This document shows, piece by piece, positions 47,380-57,417 of a stretch of DNA of 64,000 nucleotides. A model generated the notes under the pieces. The model worked only from the letters and a program-made list of their open reading frames with translations, ran no database searches and was not told the DNA's origin. Origin of the DNA: Ralstonia sp. A12 (lineage in GTDB: Bacteria > Pseudomonadota > Gammaproteobacteria > Burkholderiales > Burkholderiaceae). The translations under genes and the position numbers were made by a program. Where the stretch lies: contig NZ_JSZO01000028.1 in assembly GCF_000801955.1 (NCBI RefSeq), forward strand, positions 62,001 through 126,000, given 5' to 3'. Numbering within the stretch: position 1 is the stretch's first letter; every line of letters starts with the position of its first letter.

Positions 47380-48294
47380 ATGGCCGCCCTCGCAAACCGT
47401 CCGGACTGGTCCGGCAGCAGCACGCTCACCAAGGCACTGGTGGTGTCGCTTGCCGTGCACGTCCTGCTGCTGTTCGTGCGCGTGGTGGCGCCCGAGGCGT
47501 TCGACATCAAGCGCGACGATCCGGGGCTGGATGTGGTGCTGGTCAACGCCAAGTCGTCCACCGCGCCGGCCAAGGCAACGGCCGTGGCGCAGGTCAACCT
47601 GAATGGCGGTGGTGAGTTTGACCAGCAGCGTGCGACCACGCCGCTGCCTGCCGACACCAACGAGCAGACCGGCGACGCCATCAAGCTCACGCAACGCCGT
47701 GTCGAATTCCTGGAGCAGGAGCAGCGCCGTCTGCTGACGCAGTCAAAAGACCGCGCACCGATGGTGAGTGATCGCCAGGTCAAGCCCGGCGAGCGTCCCG
47801 TGCCGTCGCCCACCAATGGCACGGATGACCGCACCACGCAGGACGAAATCGCGCGCCTGCAGGCCGAGATCGACCGCAATCTCGAGAACTACGCCAAACG
47901 CCCGCGCCGCAACGTGCTGACCGCTGCCAGCGCGCGCCAGGTCGATTACGCCCGCTACTACGATGCCGTGCGCCGCAAGATCGAAGTGCGTGGCACCGCC
48001 AACTTCCCCAGTCAGAACGGCCGCCCGCTGTATGGTGAACTGATCCTCGTGATCAGCATCAACCGCGAAGGCCTGCTCGGCTATAACCAGGACGGCTACA
48101 AGATCGAAGGCATCGAGATCGCCAAGAGCTCGGGCAACCCGGCGCTGGATCGCCAGGCTGTGGCCATCGTGCGGTCGTCCTCGCCGTTTGGCGGCTTCCC
48201 GGCGGAGATGCGCAAGCGCGTCGACATCCAGGATGTGGTCGCCACTTTCAAGTTCACCCGCGCGGGCCTGGAAACTCACCTGCAGACCCGCTGA
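47380..48294 (+). CDS. TonB-family C-terminal domain protein
   Basis: A 304-residue protein with one N-terminal membrane helix (LVVSLAVHVLLLFVRVVAPE) and a periplasmic part ending in a TonB C-terminal-like domain (ANFPSQNGRPLYGELILVI, ALDRQAVAIVRSSSPFGGFP). The middle is charged and probably coiled (EFLEQEQRRLLTQSKDR). No ExbB/ExbD genes are adjacent, so a role as a genuine iron-uptake energiser is doubtful; it may connect envelope layers. It lies 11 bp upstream of aroE. Confidence 0.82.
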   Translation: MAALANRPDWSGSSTLTKALVVSLAVHVLLLFVRVVAPEAFDIKRDDPGLDVVLVNAKSSTAPAKATAVAQVNLNGGGEFDQQRATTPLPADTNEQTGDAIKLTQRRVEFLEQEQRRLLTQSKDRAPMVSDRQVKPGERPVPSPTNGTDDRTTQDEIARLQAEIDRNLENYAKRPRRNVLTAASARQVDYARYYDAVRRKIEVRGTANFPSQNGRPLYGELILVISINREGLLGYNQDGYKIEGIEIAKSSGNPALDRQAVAIVRSSSPFGGFPAEMRKRVDIQDVVATFKFTRAGLETHLQTR

Positions 48295-48305
48295 GGCTGT
48301 CGTTT

Positions 48306-49223
48306 ATGTCGTCGTCGTTTCAAGAGGCCATCCTCGCTGCCGCGAGTGCGCCGCCCACAGATCGCTATGGCGTGATCGGCAATCCGATTTCGCACAGCAA
48401 GTCGCCCACCATTCACGCCGCGTTTGCGCAGCAGACCGGCGAGCTCGTCCGCTACGACCGCATCTATGCCGAGTTGATCGCGTTTGAGGAAACCGTGTTC
48501 ACGTTCGTCCGCGAAGGCGGGAAAGGGCTCAACGTGACGGTGCCGTTCAAGCTCGATGCGTATTCGATGTGCACGTCGTTGTCGCTGCGGGCCGAGTCGG
48601 CCGGTGCGGTCAACACGCTCAAGTTCGATGGCGACGAGATTTTTGGCGACAACACCGACGGCGTCGGCCTGATGCGCGACATCACGCACAACATCGGCAA
48701 CGACCTCGAAGGCGAGCGCGTGCTGCTGCTGGGCGCGGGCGGTGCAGCGCGCGGCGTGCTGCTGCCGCTGCTGGAGCACAAGCCGGCACGCGTGTTCATC
48801 GCCAACCGCACGGCCGATCGCGCCAACATGCTGGTCGATCGCTTTGAAATCTCGGCCAAGCTGCACGACGCGGAGCTGGTGGGCGGTGGCTACGACGAAC
48901 TCGCCGTCGACGATGTGTTCGACGTCATCATCAACGCCACGGCCAGCAGCCTGCAGGGAGGCGTGCCGCCGATTCCGAGCACCGTGTTCGGCCCGAACGC
49001 GCTGGCCTACGACATGATGTACGCCGCGCAGCCGACGCTGTTCATGCAGTTTGCCAAGCGCTACGGCGCCCGCACCTGGGATGGCCTGGGCATGCTGGTC
49101 GAGCAGGCGGCGGAATCGTTCTTCGTCTGGCGTGGCGTGCGCCCGGACACCGCGCCCGTGTTGCTCGGCATGCGCGAAGCCCTGCAGGGCGAGGCCGTCG
49201 TGGCGGCCCGTGCGCGCAAGTAA
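48306..49223 (+). CDS. aroE: Shikimate dehydrogenase
   Basis: NADPH-dependent reduction of 3-dehydroshikimate. It has 305 residues. The substrate domain has YGVIGNPISHSKSPTIHAAF and GLNVTVPFKLDA (catalytic Lys), followed by DNTDGVGLMRDI; the NADP loop is LLGAGGAARGVLLPLL. The C-terminus includes DGLGMLVEQAAESFFVWRG. Together with aroQ it covers two shikimate steps in the window. Confidence 0.95.
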   Translation: MSSSFQEAILAAASAPPTDRYGVIGNPISHSKSPTIHAAFAQQTGELVRYDRIYAELIAFEETVFTFVREGGKGLNVTVPFKLDAYSMCTSLSLRAESAGAVNTLKFDGDEIFGDNTDGVGLMRDITHNIGNDLEGERVLLLGAGGAARGVLLPLLEHKPARVFIANRTADRANMLVDRFEISAKLHDAELVGGGYDELAVDDVFDVIINATASSLQGGVPPIPSTVFGPNALAYDMMYAAQPTLFMQFAKRYGARTWDGLGMLVEQAAESFFVWRGVRPDTAPVLLGMREALQGEAVVAARARK

Positions 49224-49244
49224 AGACCGGTCAGGGCACCTACG

Positions 49245-49949
49245 ATGATGCGCTGGCTCGGCTACGTAATCGGCTGCTTTGTGGCAGGCGTGGTCGCGCT
49301 CAATCTGTACTTCTTTGCCGCCATTGCGAGCTGGCAGACGTTCAATCCGTCCTCCACCGCCTTCATGCGCGCCGAGCGCATGCGCCTGTGCGGCGTCAAC
49401 ATCTTCACCTGCAAGGTCGACCACCGCTGGGTCGACTATGACCAGATCTCGCGCAACCTCAAACGCGCGGTCATCGCCAGCGAAGATGCTGACTTCGTTT
49501 CACATAGCGGCTGGGAAGTCGATGCCATGCTGGACGCGTGGGAGAAGAACAAGCGGCGCGGCCACGTGGTGGCAGGCGGTTCGACCATCACGCAGCAGTT
49601 GGCCAAGAACCTGTTCCTCTCGGGCGAGCGTCACTACCTGCGCAAGGGCGAGGAGCTTGCCATCACATGGATGCTCGAGTTCTGGCTCGACAAGGAGCGC
49701 ATCCTGGAGATTTACTTGAACTCGGTGGAGTGGGGCGAGGGTGTGTTCGGCGCAGAGGCGGCCGCACAGCATTACTTCAAGCGCCCGGCATCGCAATTGA
49801 CGGTGGGGCAGGCGGCGCGCCTGGCAGCGGCGCTGCCCGCGCCCAAGTGCTTCGATAAGAAGAGCTACTGTGCCAACGTGCACGTGAACTTCACGCGCAA
49901 GGCCACCGTCATCGCCAACCGGATGGGCTCCGCCACGCTGCCGGATTGA
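49245..49949 (+). CDS. mtgA: Monofunctional peptidoglycan glycosyltransferase
   Basis: Polymerises lipid II into glycan strands at the inner membrane. It has 234 residues: an N-terminal helix ([20 protein letters not shown]) and a GT51 domain with [16 protein letters not shown] (catalytic Glu), [20 protein letters not shown] and [16 protein letters not shown]. No transpeptidase domain follows. It begins 21 bp after aroE; the pairing is common in Burkholderiaceae. Two ATGs in a row mark the start. Confidence 0.94.
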   Translation: MMRWLGYVIGCFVAGVVALNLYFFAAIASWQTFNPSSTAFMRAERMRLCGVNIFTCKVDHRWVDYDQISRNLKRAVIASEDADFVSHSGWEVDAMLDAWEKNKRRGHVVAGGSTITQQLAKNLFLSGERHYLRKGEELAITWMLEFWLDKERILEIYLNSVEWGEGVFGAEAAAQHYFKRPASQLTVGQAARLAAALPAPKCFDKKSYCANVHVNFTRKATVIANRMGSATLPD

Positions 49950-49967
49950 TCCGGCGAGGCGGCTGGC

Positions 49968-50930
49968 TTACTTGAGCCAGCCCTTGCGACGGAAGTACAC
50001 CAGCGGAATCGCCGCCGACACGATCATCATCACGATCGCATACGGATACCCCTCGGCCCAGTCCAACTCCGGCATCACCTTGAAGTTCATGCCGTAGATC
50101 GAGGCGATCAGCGTGGGCGGCATCAGCGCCACCGACACCACCGAGAACAGCTTGATGATCTTGTTCTGGTTGATGTTGATGAAGCCAACCGTGGCGTCCA
50201 TCAGGAAGTTGACCTTGTCCGACAGGAACGCCGTGTGGTTCTCGATCGAGTCGATGTCGCGCAACACCTGGCGCGCTTCGTCCTGCTGATCGGTCGAGAG
50301 CAACTGGCTGCGCAGCAGGAATGACACCGCGCGGCGCGTATCCATCACGTTGCGGCGGATGCGGCCATTCAGATCTTCCACGCGGGCGATGATTTCCAGC
50401 ACATCGGCGGCGGCGGCATCGGTCACTTCATCGGCCAGCACACGTTTGCTGGCGTCTTCCAGGCGTTCGTAGACTTCTTCGATGGAGTCCGCCGAATACT
50501 CGGCGTCAGTGGCGTACAAATCCATCAACACATCCTTCGCATTGCGCACGGAGCCCGGGCGCAGCCGCGCGCGCATGCGCACGAGGCGGAAAGCGGGGAG
50601 ATCTTCGTCGTGAATGGAGAACAGCACATCCTTGGTCAGCACGAAAGCCACGCGCACGTTGCGCGAGGTGGCGTCTTCGTCGAGCAGGAAGTCGGTGCGG
50701 ATGTGGATATGGCCGTCTTCGCCTTCAAAGTAGCGGGCGGAGGCTTCCAGGTCCCCCAATTGCTCCAGTTCGGGCAGGACCACGCCATAGGCTTCCTTGA
50801 TCCAGGCCAGCTCTTCGTCGTCCGGGTCGATCACGTCGATCCAGATCGGCTTGTGCTGCAGCAATTCGCTACGTTCTTCGACCTGTTCTTGCGCGAGACG
50901 GCCTTTTTGCACGACGAACAGGTTGATCAT
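49968..50930 (-). CDS. corA: CorA-family Mg2+/Co2+ transporter
   Basis: Pentameric divalent-cation channel of 320 residues. A long cytoplasmic funnel (first 250 residues, acidic and helical) is followed by two transmembrane helices with the selectivity motif YGMNF between them (IASIYGMNFKVMPELDWAEG) and a basic C-terminal tail (YFRRKGWLK). It is convergent with mtgA, and divergent from pyrF. Confidence 0.93.
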   Translation of the reverse strand: MINLFVVQKGRLAQEQVEERSELLQHKPIWIDVIDPDDEELAWIKEAYGVVLPELEQLGDLEASARYFEGEDGHIHIRTDFLLDEDATSRNVRVAFVLTKDVLFSIHDEDLPAFRLVRMRARLRPGSVRNAKDVLMDLYATDAEYSADSIEEVYERLEDASKRVLADEVTDAAAADVLEIIARVEDLNGRIRRNVMDTRRAVSFLLRSQLLSTDQQDEARQVLRDIDSIENHTAFLSDKVNFLMDATVGFININQNKIIKLFSVVSVALMPPTLIASIYGMNFKVMPELDWAEGYPYAIVMMIVSAAIPLVYFRRKGWLK

Positions 50931-51142
50931 GGAGGTTCCTTGAAGCAGGTATTAAGCGGGCGAGGCGAAAAATCGCGCCGAGTGTAGCGTAAAGAGGCGG
51001 CAGGTTCAGCCACAAACAGTGGCTTGGCGCGCACGCGTCGGATCAATGCCACGCCCGGAAGATCAGGCCATCGGATCGGCCGGCGGGTAAAATGCGACTA
51101 ACTCATGCGGCAGTCCGGCCGCGTCCTCACATTCCCGACATC

Positions 51143-51958
51143 ATGCGATTCACCGAACAACTGGCTGCCGCCTGGCAGCGCAACAACTCCCTGCTATGTG
51201 TCGGGCTCGATCCCGATCCCGCACGCCTGCCGGCGTCGCTCACCGGTACGGGCGGGGCGATCTTCTCGTTCTGCCGCGCCATCGTCGACGCCACGGCTGA
51301 CTTGGTCTGCGCATTCAAGCCACAGATTGCCTACTTCGCCTCGCAGCGCGCCGAAGACCAGCTCGAGCAGCTCATCAACTACATCCACGAGGCGTACCCG
51401 GGGGTTCCGGTCATCCTCGATGCCAAGCGCGGTGACATCGGCTCCACCGCCGAGCACTACGCCAAGGAAGCGTTCGAGCGCTATCACGCGGATGCCATCA
51501 CCGTCAGCCCGTACATGGGTTTCGACTCGATGCAGCCGTACCTCGCGCACGCCGACAAGGGCGTGATCGTGCTGTGCCGTACTTCCAACGCTGGCGGCAG
51601 CGATGTGCAGTTCCTGGAAACCGGCGGCCGCCCCGTCTACCAGGTCGTGGCCGAGCGCGCGCGTGACGTGTGGAACACCAGCGGCCAGATGGGCCTGGTG
51701 GTGGGCGCGACCTTCCCGCAAGAGATTGCCAAGGTGCGCGAGATCGTCGGCGACATGCCGCTGCTGATTCCGGGCGTTGGCGCCCAGGGCGGCGACATTG
51801 AAGCCACCGTGCGTGCCGGCCGTACTGCCGATGGCACCGGCATGATGATCAACTCGTCGCGTGCCATTCTCTACGCCAGCAGCGACAGCGATTTCGCCGA
51901 TGCGGCCCGCAAGGTTGCCGAGGCAACGCGCGATCAGATCAACCAGTACCGCAACTGA
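51143..51958 (+). CDS. pyrF: Orotidine 5'-phosphate decarboxylase
   Basis: Last step of UMP synthesis. It has 271 residues, the longer group-2 type found in actinobacteria and betaproteobacteria. Active-site residues are in [20 protein letters not shown] (Lys and Asp); CVGLDPDP and [13 protein letters not shown] are also characteristic. ATG 51143 gives [18 protein letters not shown]; the upstream in-frame ATG 51092 is less likely. Confidence 0.95.
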   Translation: MRFTEQLAAAWQRNNSLLCVGLDPDPARLPASLTGTGGAIFSFCRAIVDATADLVCAFKPQIAYFASQRAEDQLEQLINYIHEAYPGVPVILDAKRGDIGSTAEHYAKEAFERYHADAITVSPYMGFDSMQPYLAHADKGVIVLCRTSNAGGSDVQFLETGGRPVYQVVAERARDVWNTSGQMGLVVGATFPQEIAKVREIVGDMPLLIPGVGAQGGDIEATVRAGRTADGTGMMINSSRAILYASSDSDFADAARKVAEATRDQINQYRN

Positions 51959-52013
51959 CCCCTCGCGTCACGACACGGTGGCGGTCCGGTTGCCCGGATT
52001 CGGTGAGGACACC

Positions 52014-52226
52014 ATGACCACGCATTCCCAGTACCCCGTCACCGGCCTGCGCCGCGAGGAAGAGGGCAAGGATCCGGACCGCAGATTCGAGAAGGAACGT
52101 GACGATGGGCATGAGCATGATGGCGACCGCAATCGTCGCCCTCGCGAACATGACCATGAGCACCAGCCGGAGCATGAGCACGAAGAGCGCCGCCGGCCGG
52201 ATCACCCGAGCGAGGCCCGGATCTAG
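52014..52226 (+). CDS. Small His/Glu/Arg-rich hypothetical protein
   Basis: A 70-residue frame 55 bp after pyrF, with GAGG 6 bp before its ATG. The product is entirely charged: EEEGKDPDRRFEKERDDG followed by an HEHDGDRN... segment and HDHEHQPEHEHEE, so it could bind metal ions. The opposite strand across the same bases (51939-52205) encodes an 88-residue hydrophobic frame, which is the expected mirror of His/Glu codons. The plus frame has the better ribosome site, but neither is certain. Confidence 0.45.
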   Translation: MTTHSQYPVTGLRREEEGKDPDRRFEKERDDGHEHDGDRNRRPREHDHEHQPEHEHEERRRPDHPSEARI

Positions 52227-52238
52227 GGGCTTTCGGGA

Positions 52239-52739
52239 CTAGGACTCCGCCGATTCCAGAAAGTCGAGCAGGCCACGCAGCGCGTGCTCGGCGGCCTGCA
52301 GGCGGACCTGCTTGCGGTCGCCCTTGAAGTGGCGCGTTTCCACGCGCGTTTGCAGCCGGTTGCTCCAGCCGAAGCACACCATGCCGACGGGCTTATCGGG
52401 TGTGCCGCCGGTCGGGCCTGCCACCCCGGTAATCGCCACGGCCACCTGCGCGCGGCTGTTGAGCACCGCGCCTTCGGCCATCGCATGCGCCACCGGCTCG
52501 CTCACCGCACCGTGCTCGCGGATCAACGCGGCCGGTACCCCCAGCATCTGCGATTTCGCCTCGTTGGAATACGTGACGAAGCCGCGCTCGAACCATGCGG
52601 ACGAGCCCGATACATCGGTCATCGCGGCGGACACCAGCCCGCCCGTGCACGATTCGGCAGTCGCCATCATCAGGCTGCGCTTGTGCAGCGTGTCGCCGAC
52701 CAGTTCGGCCAGTTGGGCCAGGGCGCGGGATTCAGCCAT
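52239..52739 (-). CDS. pncC: Nicotinamide-nucleotide amidase (CinA C-terminal domain)
   Basis: Deamidates NMN to NaMN in pyridine-nucleotide recycling. It has 166 residues, a stand-alone CinA C-terminal domain. Motifs: MATAESCTGGLVSAAMTDV (catalytic Ser/Thr region), GFVTYSNEAKSQMLGV and VAITGVAGPTGGTPDKPVG. It is the last gene of thiL-pgpA-pncC, 33 bp after pgpA. Confidence 0.92.
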   Translation of the reverse strand: MAESRALAQLAELVGDTLHKRSLMMATAESCTGGLVSAAMTDVSGSSAWFERGFVTYSNEAKSQMLGVPAALIREHGAVSEPVAHAMAEGAVLNSRAQVAVAITGVAGPTGGTPDKPVGMVCFGWSNRLQTRVETRHFKGDRKQVRLQAAEHALRGLLDFLESAES

Positions 52740-52772
52740 TGCAATACCTTCGGGGCTTCAAGACTTCAAACG

Positions 52773-53351
52773 TCAGAACGAGCGCCACAGCGCAAACACG
52801 AGCAGCGTGTAGAACGCGGCCAGAATGTCATCGACCATCACGCCGTAACCGCCGCGCACGCCGAAGCCTTTGAGTGTGCGGTCGTAGTAGCGGATGGGCG
52901 CGGGCTTGACCATATCGAAGAAGCGGAACAGCACGAAGGCCCCGAACTGGCCGCCCAGTGTGGTCGGCGTCACGAACGCCAGCACCAGCCAAAAGGCGAC
53001 CATCTCGTCCCACACCATGGCGCCGTGGTCGGCCACGCCCAGGTCGCGCGCCGTGCGCATGCATGCCCAGATGCCGATCACGAAGCCCACGGCCGCAATC
53101 AGCAGCCACGTTGGGCCGGAAATCCAGCGCGCCAGGGCAACATAGATCAGCCACGCATACAGCGTCCCCATCGTGCCCGGCAGGATGGGCGACAGGCCTG
53201 AGCCGAAGCCCAGCGCCAGGATGCGCGCCGGATGGCCGAGCATGAAGCGAGCGGTCGGGCGGCGGACCTGCGCGGTCTGGCCGGCTTCGAGTGTCACGGT
53301 CTCAGGCTGGCCGGGTGGGTTGGAGGGCGGAAAGGGTGCAGAAGACATCAT
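52773..53351 (-). CDS. pgpA: Phosphatidylglycerophosphatase A
   Basis: Dephosphorylates phosphatidylglycerol phosphate in the inner membrane. It has 192 residues. FGSGLSPILPGTMGTLYAW, VWDEMVAFWLVLA and the C-terminal GVMVDDILAAFY (metal-binding Asp pair) are PgpA motifs; about four hydrophobic helices. ATG 53351 overlaps the thiL stop by 4 nt (ATGA), showing translational coupling. Confidence 0.93.
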   Translation of the reverse strand: MMSSAPFPPSNPPGQPETVTLEAGQTAQVRRPTARFMLGHPARILALGFGSGLSPILPGTMGTLYAWLIYVALARWISGPTWLLIAAVGFVIGIWACMRTARDLGVADHGAMVWDEMVAFWLVLAFVTPTTLGGQFGAFVLFRFFDMVKPAPIRYYDRTLKGFGVRGGYGVMVDDILAAFYTLLVFALWRSF

Positions 53352-54355
53352 GATGCGGACGAAAAATGATCGAAGCTGCCATGCGTAAAGGTGACAGGCG
53401 CACCGTGCGCATCGACGAGGCGTAGGCCGGATTCGGCATCGATGCGACCGATGCGTGTGACGGCCACGCCGGCGCGCTGACCGGCTGCGAGCACGGCGTC
53501 GCGCGCTTCGGCTGGGGCGGTAAAGCAAAGCTCGTAGTCATCGCCGCCGGCCAGCGTGCAGTGCAACTGACGTGCGGCCGGCTGTGCGGCGAGCGTCGCG
53601 GAACGCGGTACGCGATCGACCTCAATGGTGGCGCCGACGTGCGATTGCGTGAGGATATGGCCCAGATCACCAAGCAACCCGTCGGACACGTCGAGCGCCG
53701 CACGCGCAATGCCGCGTAGCGCCAACCCCAGTGCAACGCGCGGTGTCGGCATGTCCATGCGCGGCTGCACCTGGGCGAGGGCCTCCGGTGCCAGCGCCCA
53801 TTCGGCGCGCAGCGCACCCAGGGCGAGTCGCGCATCGCCGACAGTGCCCGACACCCACAGGTCGTCGCCGGCGCGGGCAGCGTCGCGGCGTAACGCCGCA
53901 GCGGCCGGTACGTCGCCAAAAACGGTCAAACTGAGGGTGAGTGGCCCGCGTGTCGTGTCCCCGCCGATCAGCTCGCAGTGAAAAGCATCGGCCAGCGCCA
54001 GCAGGCCTTCGGAAAACGGTTTGAGCCAGGCCGCATTGGCTTCCGGTAAGGCCACGGCTAGCGTAAAGGCACGCGGTTCGGCGCCCATGGCAGCCAGATC
54101 CGACAGGTTGACAGCCAGCGCTTTGTGCCCAAGTGCTCTGGGCTCCGCATCGGCAAAGAAATGGCGACCGGCGACCAGCATGTCGGTGGAAATCGCCAAT
54201 TCATGGCCAGGACGGGCACCAAGCAGGGCGCAGTCATCGCCGACCCCCAGAATCGCTTGTCGGGCCGGTCGTGTGAAATAACGGCGGATCAGTCCGAATT
54301 CGGACAGTTCAGCGGCGTGATCGGCGGAGTTGGCGGAGGCGGCGGGCTTGGACAC
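53348..54355 (-). CDS. thiL: Thiamine-monophosphate kinase
   Basis: Makes thiamine diphosphate from the monophosphate with ATP. It has 335 residues. ELSEFGLIRRYFTR, the metal/ATP region LGVGDDCALL, AVNLSDLAAMGAEPRAF and the Gly-rich GGDTTRGPLTLSLTVFG all fit ThiL of the PurM fold; ALDVSDGLLGDLGHIL is a further conserved motif. The start is GTG 54355. It is coupled to pgpA. Confidence 0.94.
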   Translation of the reverse strand: MSKPAASANSADHAAELSEFGLIRRYFTRPARQAILGVGDDCALLGARPGHELAISTDMLVAGRHFFADAEPRALGHKALAVNLSDLAAMGAEPRAFTLAVALPEANAAWLKPFSEGLLALADAFHCELIGGDTTRGPLTLSLTVFGDVPAAAALRRDAARAGDDLWVSGTVGDARLALGALRAEWALAPEALAQVQPRMDMPTPRVALGLALRGIARAALDVSDGLLGDLGHILTQSHVGATIEVDRVPRSATLAAQPAARQLHCTLAGGDDYELCFTAPAEARDAVLAAGQRAGVAVTRIGRIDAESGLRLVDAHGAPVTFTHGSFDHFSSAS

Positions 54356-54454
54356 GACAGCGGCAATGTAAGAAAGAGGGCAAGCCCGATAGTGCCGTAG
54401 CAGGACGGTGGAATATTGTAGCGGTTGCGCATAGCACTCCCACCCAAAATCCCG

Positions 54455-54481
54455 TTGTGAGATCGCTTTTCACTATATAAA
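54455..54481 (+). promoter_or_regulatory. Possible promoter of maeB
   Basis: TTGTGA (54455-54460) and TATAAA (54476-54481) are the best -35/-10 candidates upstream of maeB. The 15-bp spacer is short, so the pairing is uncertain; the -10 lies in an AT-rich island that stands out locally. Confidence 0.35.
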
Positions 54482-54595
54482 ATGACGGGCCCAAGGAGGC
54501 GGACCGTAATACCGTGACCCTCATGTGGTTTCCCGGTGGCCCGCTAGATGCGACGGCCGGCGCGCGCGCTGGCCACCCATGATGAGAGACACCCC

Positions 54596-56941
54596 ATGAC
54601 CACGGTGGATACCCAGCCTCAGCAGCCCGCCCGCACGGATGAAGAACTCAAGGCGCAGCAACGCGCCGCCTTGCGCAAGGCCGCGCTGGAGTATCACGAG
54701 TTTCCGACCCCGGGCAAGATTTCCGTCACGCCGACCAAGCCGCTGTCGAACCAGCGCGACCTGGCCCTGGCCTATTCCCCCGGCGTGGCCGCAGCCTGCG
54801 AAGAAATCGTTGAAGACGTCGCGAACTCGTTCCGCTACACCGCCCGCGGCAACCTCGTCGGCGTGGTGACCAACGGTACGGCCGTGCTTGGCCTGGGCGA
54901 CATCGGCCCGGAAGCCTCGAAGCCGGTGATGGAAGGCAAGGCTGGCCTGTTCAAGAAATTCGCTGGTATCGATGTGTTTGACATCGAGATCAACGAAAAA
55001 GACCCGCAAAAGCTGGTCGATATCATTGCCTCGCTGGAGCCGACCTTCGGCGGCATCAACCTGGAAGACATCAAGGCACCGGAGTGCTTCTTCGTCGAGC
55101 GCGAACTGCGCAAGCGCATGAAGATCCCCGTCTTCCACGATGACCAGCACGGCACCGCCATCGTGGTGGGCGCAGGCATCACCAACGCGCTCAAGGTGGT
55201 CGGCAAGGACATCAAGAAGGTCAAGCTGGTGGCGTCGGGCGCGGGCGCAGCAGCGCTGGCCTGTCTGGACCTGCTGGTCGACCTGGGCCTGCCGCGCGAA
55301 AACATCTGGGTGACGGACTTGGCCGGCGTGGTCTATGAAGGCCGCACCGAACTGATGGACCCGGACAAGGCGCACTTTGCACAGAAGACCGATCTGCGTA
55401 CGTTGGCTGAAGTCATCGACGGCGCCGACATTTTCCTGGGTCTGTCCGCCGCCGGCGTGCTCAAGCAGGACATGGTCAAGAAGATGGCCGACAAGCCGAT
55501 CATCTTCGCGCTGGCCAACCCGAACCCGGAAATCCTGCCGGAGCTGGCCAAGGAAGTGCGTCCGGACGTCATCATGGGCACCGGCCGCACCGACTACCCG
55601 AACCAGGTCAACAACGTCCTGTGCTTCCCGTTCATCTTCCGCGGCGCGCTGGATGTGGGCGCGACCACCATCACACGTGAGATGGAAGTCGCCGCCGTGC
55701 ACGCCGTGGCTGAGCTGGCCCGTCAGGAACAGAGCGACATCGTCGCCTCCGCCTACGGCATCCAGGACCTCTCGTTCGGCCCCGAATACCTGATCCCGAA
55801 GCCCTTCGATCCGCGCCTGATCGTCAAGATCGCGCCGGCCGTGGCGCAGGCCGCCATGGATTCCGGCGTGGCCAAGCGCCCGATCGAAGACATGGACGCC
55901 TACCGTCAGCACCTGCAGCAGTTCGTCTACCACTCGGGCACGCTGATGAAGCCGATCTTCTCGGCCGCCCGCAAAGTACCGATGGACAACAAGCGCATCG
56001 TCTTTGCCGAGGGCGAAGAAGAGCGCGTGCTGCGCGCCGTGCAGATCGTTGTGGATGAAAAGCTCGCCAGCCCGATCCTGGTCGGCCGCCCGGGCGTGAT
56101 CGCCCACCGCATCGAGCGTTTCGGCCTGCGCCTGCGCGAAGGTGTGGACTTCACCGTGGTCAACCCCGAGCACGACGAACGCTTCCGCGACTACTGGGAG
56201 ACGTACTACAAGCTGATGGCGCGCAAGGGTGTCACGCCGCAGTACGCCAAGCTGGAACTGCGCCGCCGCTCCACGCTGATCGGCGCTGTGATGATCCACA
56301 AGGGCGAAGCCGACGGCATGATCTGCGGCACGGTCAGCAACACCGCCGCGCACCTGCGCTACATCGATCAGGTCATCGGCGGCACCAACTGCGTGTACGC
56401 CGCCATGAACGGCCTCGTGCTGCCGGGTCGCCAGATCTTCCTGACGGATACGCACGTCAACATTGACCCGACCGCTGAGCAACTGGCTGAGATCACCATC
56501 ATGGCCGCCGAAGAGCTGTGCCGCTTTGGTATCAAGCCGAAGGTCGCGCTGATGTCGCACTCGAACTTCGGCTCGTCGGAAGCGCCTTCCGCCGTCAAGA
56601 TGCGCGAAACGCTTGCCATCCTGCGCGAACGTGCCCCGAACCTGGAAGTTGACGGCGAAATGCACGGCGATGCGGCGCTCGATGAAAAGCTGCGCGATTC
56701 GCTGGTGCCGGATTCGGCGCTCAAGGGCGAGGCCAACCTGCTGGTCATGCCCAACATTGATGCTGCCAACATTGCCTACAACCTGCTGAAGACGGCTGCG
56801 GGTAACAACATTGCCATCGGTCCGATCCTGCTGGGTGCCCAGAAGCCGGTGCACATCCTGACGCCGTCGGCCACGGTGCGACGCATCCTCAACATGACGG
56901 CGCTGACCGTTGTGGACGCCGCCGCACAAGCACAGCGTTAA
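54596..56941 (+). CDS. maeB: NADP-dependent malic enzyme with phosphotransacetylase-like C-domain
   Basis: Decarboxylates malate to pyruvate with NADP+, linking the TCA cycle to gluconeogenesis and NADPH supply. It has 781 residues. The malic-enzyme part (residues about 1-430) includes [32 protein letters not shown] (metal-binding Asp) and [19 protein letters not shown]; the C-terminal part (about 440-781) is the PTA_PTB domain regularly fused in MaeB, thought to sense acetyl-CoA rather than catalyse. ATG 54596 chosen over an earlier in-frame ATG with no RBS. A strong terminator follows. Confidence 0.95.
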   Translation: MTTVDTQPQQPARTDEELKAQQRAALRKAALEYHEFPTPGKISVTPTKPLSNQRDLALAYSPGVAAACEEIVEDVANSFRYTARGNLVGVVTNGTAVLGLGDIGPEASKPVMEGKAGLFKKFAGIDVFDIEINEKDPQKLVDIIASLEPTFGGINLEDIKAPECFFVERELRKRMKIPVFHDDQHGTAIVVGAGITNALKVVGKDIKKVKLVASGAGAAALACLDLLVDLGLPRENIWVTDLAGVVYEGRTELMDPDKAHFAQKTDLRTLAEVIDGADIFLGLSAAGVLKQDMVKKMADKPIIFALANPNPEILPELAKEVRPDVIMGTGRTDYPNQVNNVLCFPFIFRGALDVGATTITREMEVAAVHAVAELARQEQSDIVASAYGIQDLSFGPEYLIPKPFDPRLIVKIAPAVAQAAMDSGVAKRPIEDMDAYRQHLQQFVYHSGTLMKPIFSAARKVPMDNKRIVFAEGEEERVLRAVQIVVDEKLASPILVGRPGVIAHRIERFGLRLREGVDFTVVNPEHDERFRDYWETYYKLMARKGVTPQYAKLELRRRSTLIGAVMIHKGEADGMICGTVSNTAAHLRYIDQVIGGTNCVYAAMNGLVLPGRQIFLTDTHVNIDPTAEQLAEITIMAAEELCRFGIKPKVALMSHSNFGSSEAPSAVKMRETLAILRERAPNLEVDGEMHGDAALDEKLRDSLVPDSALKGEANLLVMPNIDAANIAYNLLKTAAGNNIAIGPILLGAQKPVHILTPSATVRRILNMTALTVVDAAAQAQR

Positions 56942-56955
56942 TTCCGCACTGCACG

Positions 56956-56990
56956 AAAAGGGAGCGCACGATACTGCGCTCCCTTTTTTT
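56956..56990 (+). terminator. Intrinsic terminator of maeB
   Basis: GGGAGCGCA (56960-56968) pairs with TGCGCTCCC (56975-56983), a 6-nt loop, followed by seven T. Confidence 0.95.
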
Positions 56991-57417
56991 GTTCGCTAAG
57001 TTTGCGTGCGCTCACATTTGTGCAATGCTAATTGTGGATTCAAAAAACCCTTCAAACATTGACCGTCGGTTGATTGTTGTCATCGATGAGCGTACCCTTA
57101 CGGGCTGAAGGGGTGCTTCTGAGCACATGAGGCCTGCGCTGGGCTGGATGGGGCTGGAAAAGCGATTTTCTGGCCACATGTCTGACTGGATTTGCCTCAT
57201 TCTGGTGCGCGCAATTGGTAGGTGTTTGCAGGCGGAAGGATTCCCCAAGTCTTCGGCAGTCGCCCGACTTGTCATTCTCCCCCGCAAGCCCTCACGCATT
57301 GAGCCGCTTCGCTTTCAGCTGCAAACCGGCTGTCCGGATCATGATCTGGCGGCCACCTGCGCTTGTGACCTGCGCCGGGCTGTCCGCTTGGCGCGATTCT
57401 CCCGTTAGGGCTTGCTG
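56991..57417. other. Intergenic region upstream of the barnase-like gene
   Basis: About 430 bp without a supported gene. Short frames exist on both strands (57012-57299 minus, 57127-57408 plus) but neither has a good RBS or recognisable product. I found no convincing promoter; the AT-richer part is 57010-57090. Confidence 0.5.

Noticed and set aside
47380-48294. Calling the TonB-like protein a full TonB energiser
   Set aside because: No ExbB/ExbD partner genes in the neighbourhood and the Pro-rich spacer typical of TonB is missing.
54521-56929. An 802-codon minus-strand frame opposite maeB
   Set aside because: Same codon-bias mirror effect; no motif or RBS.
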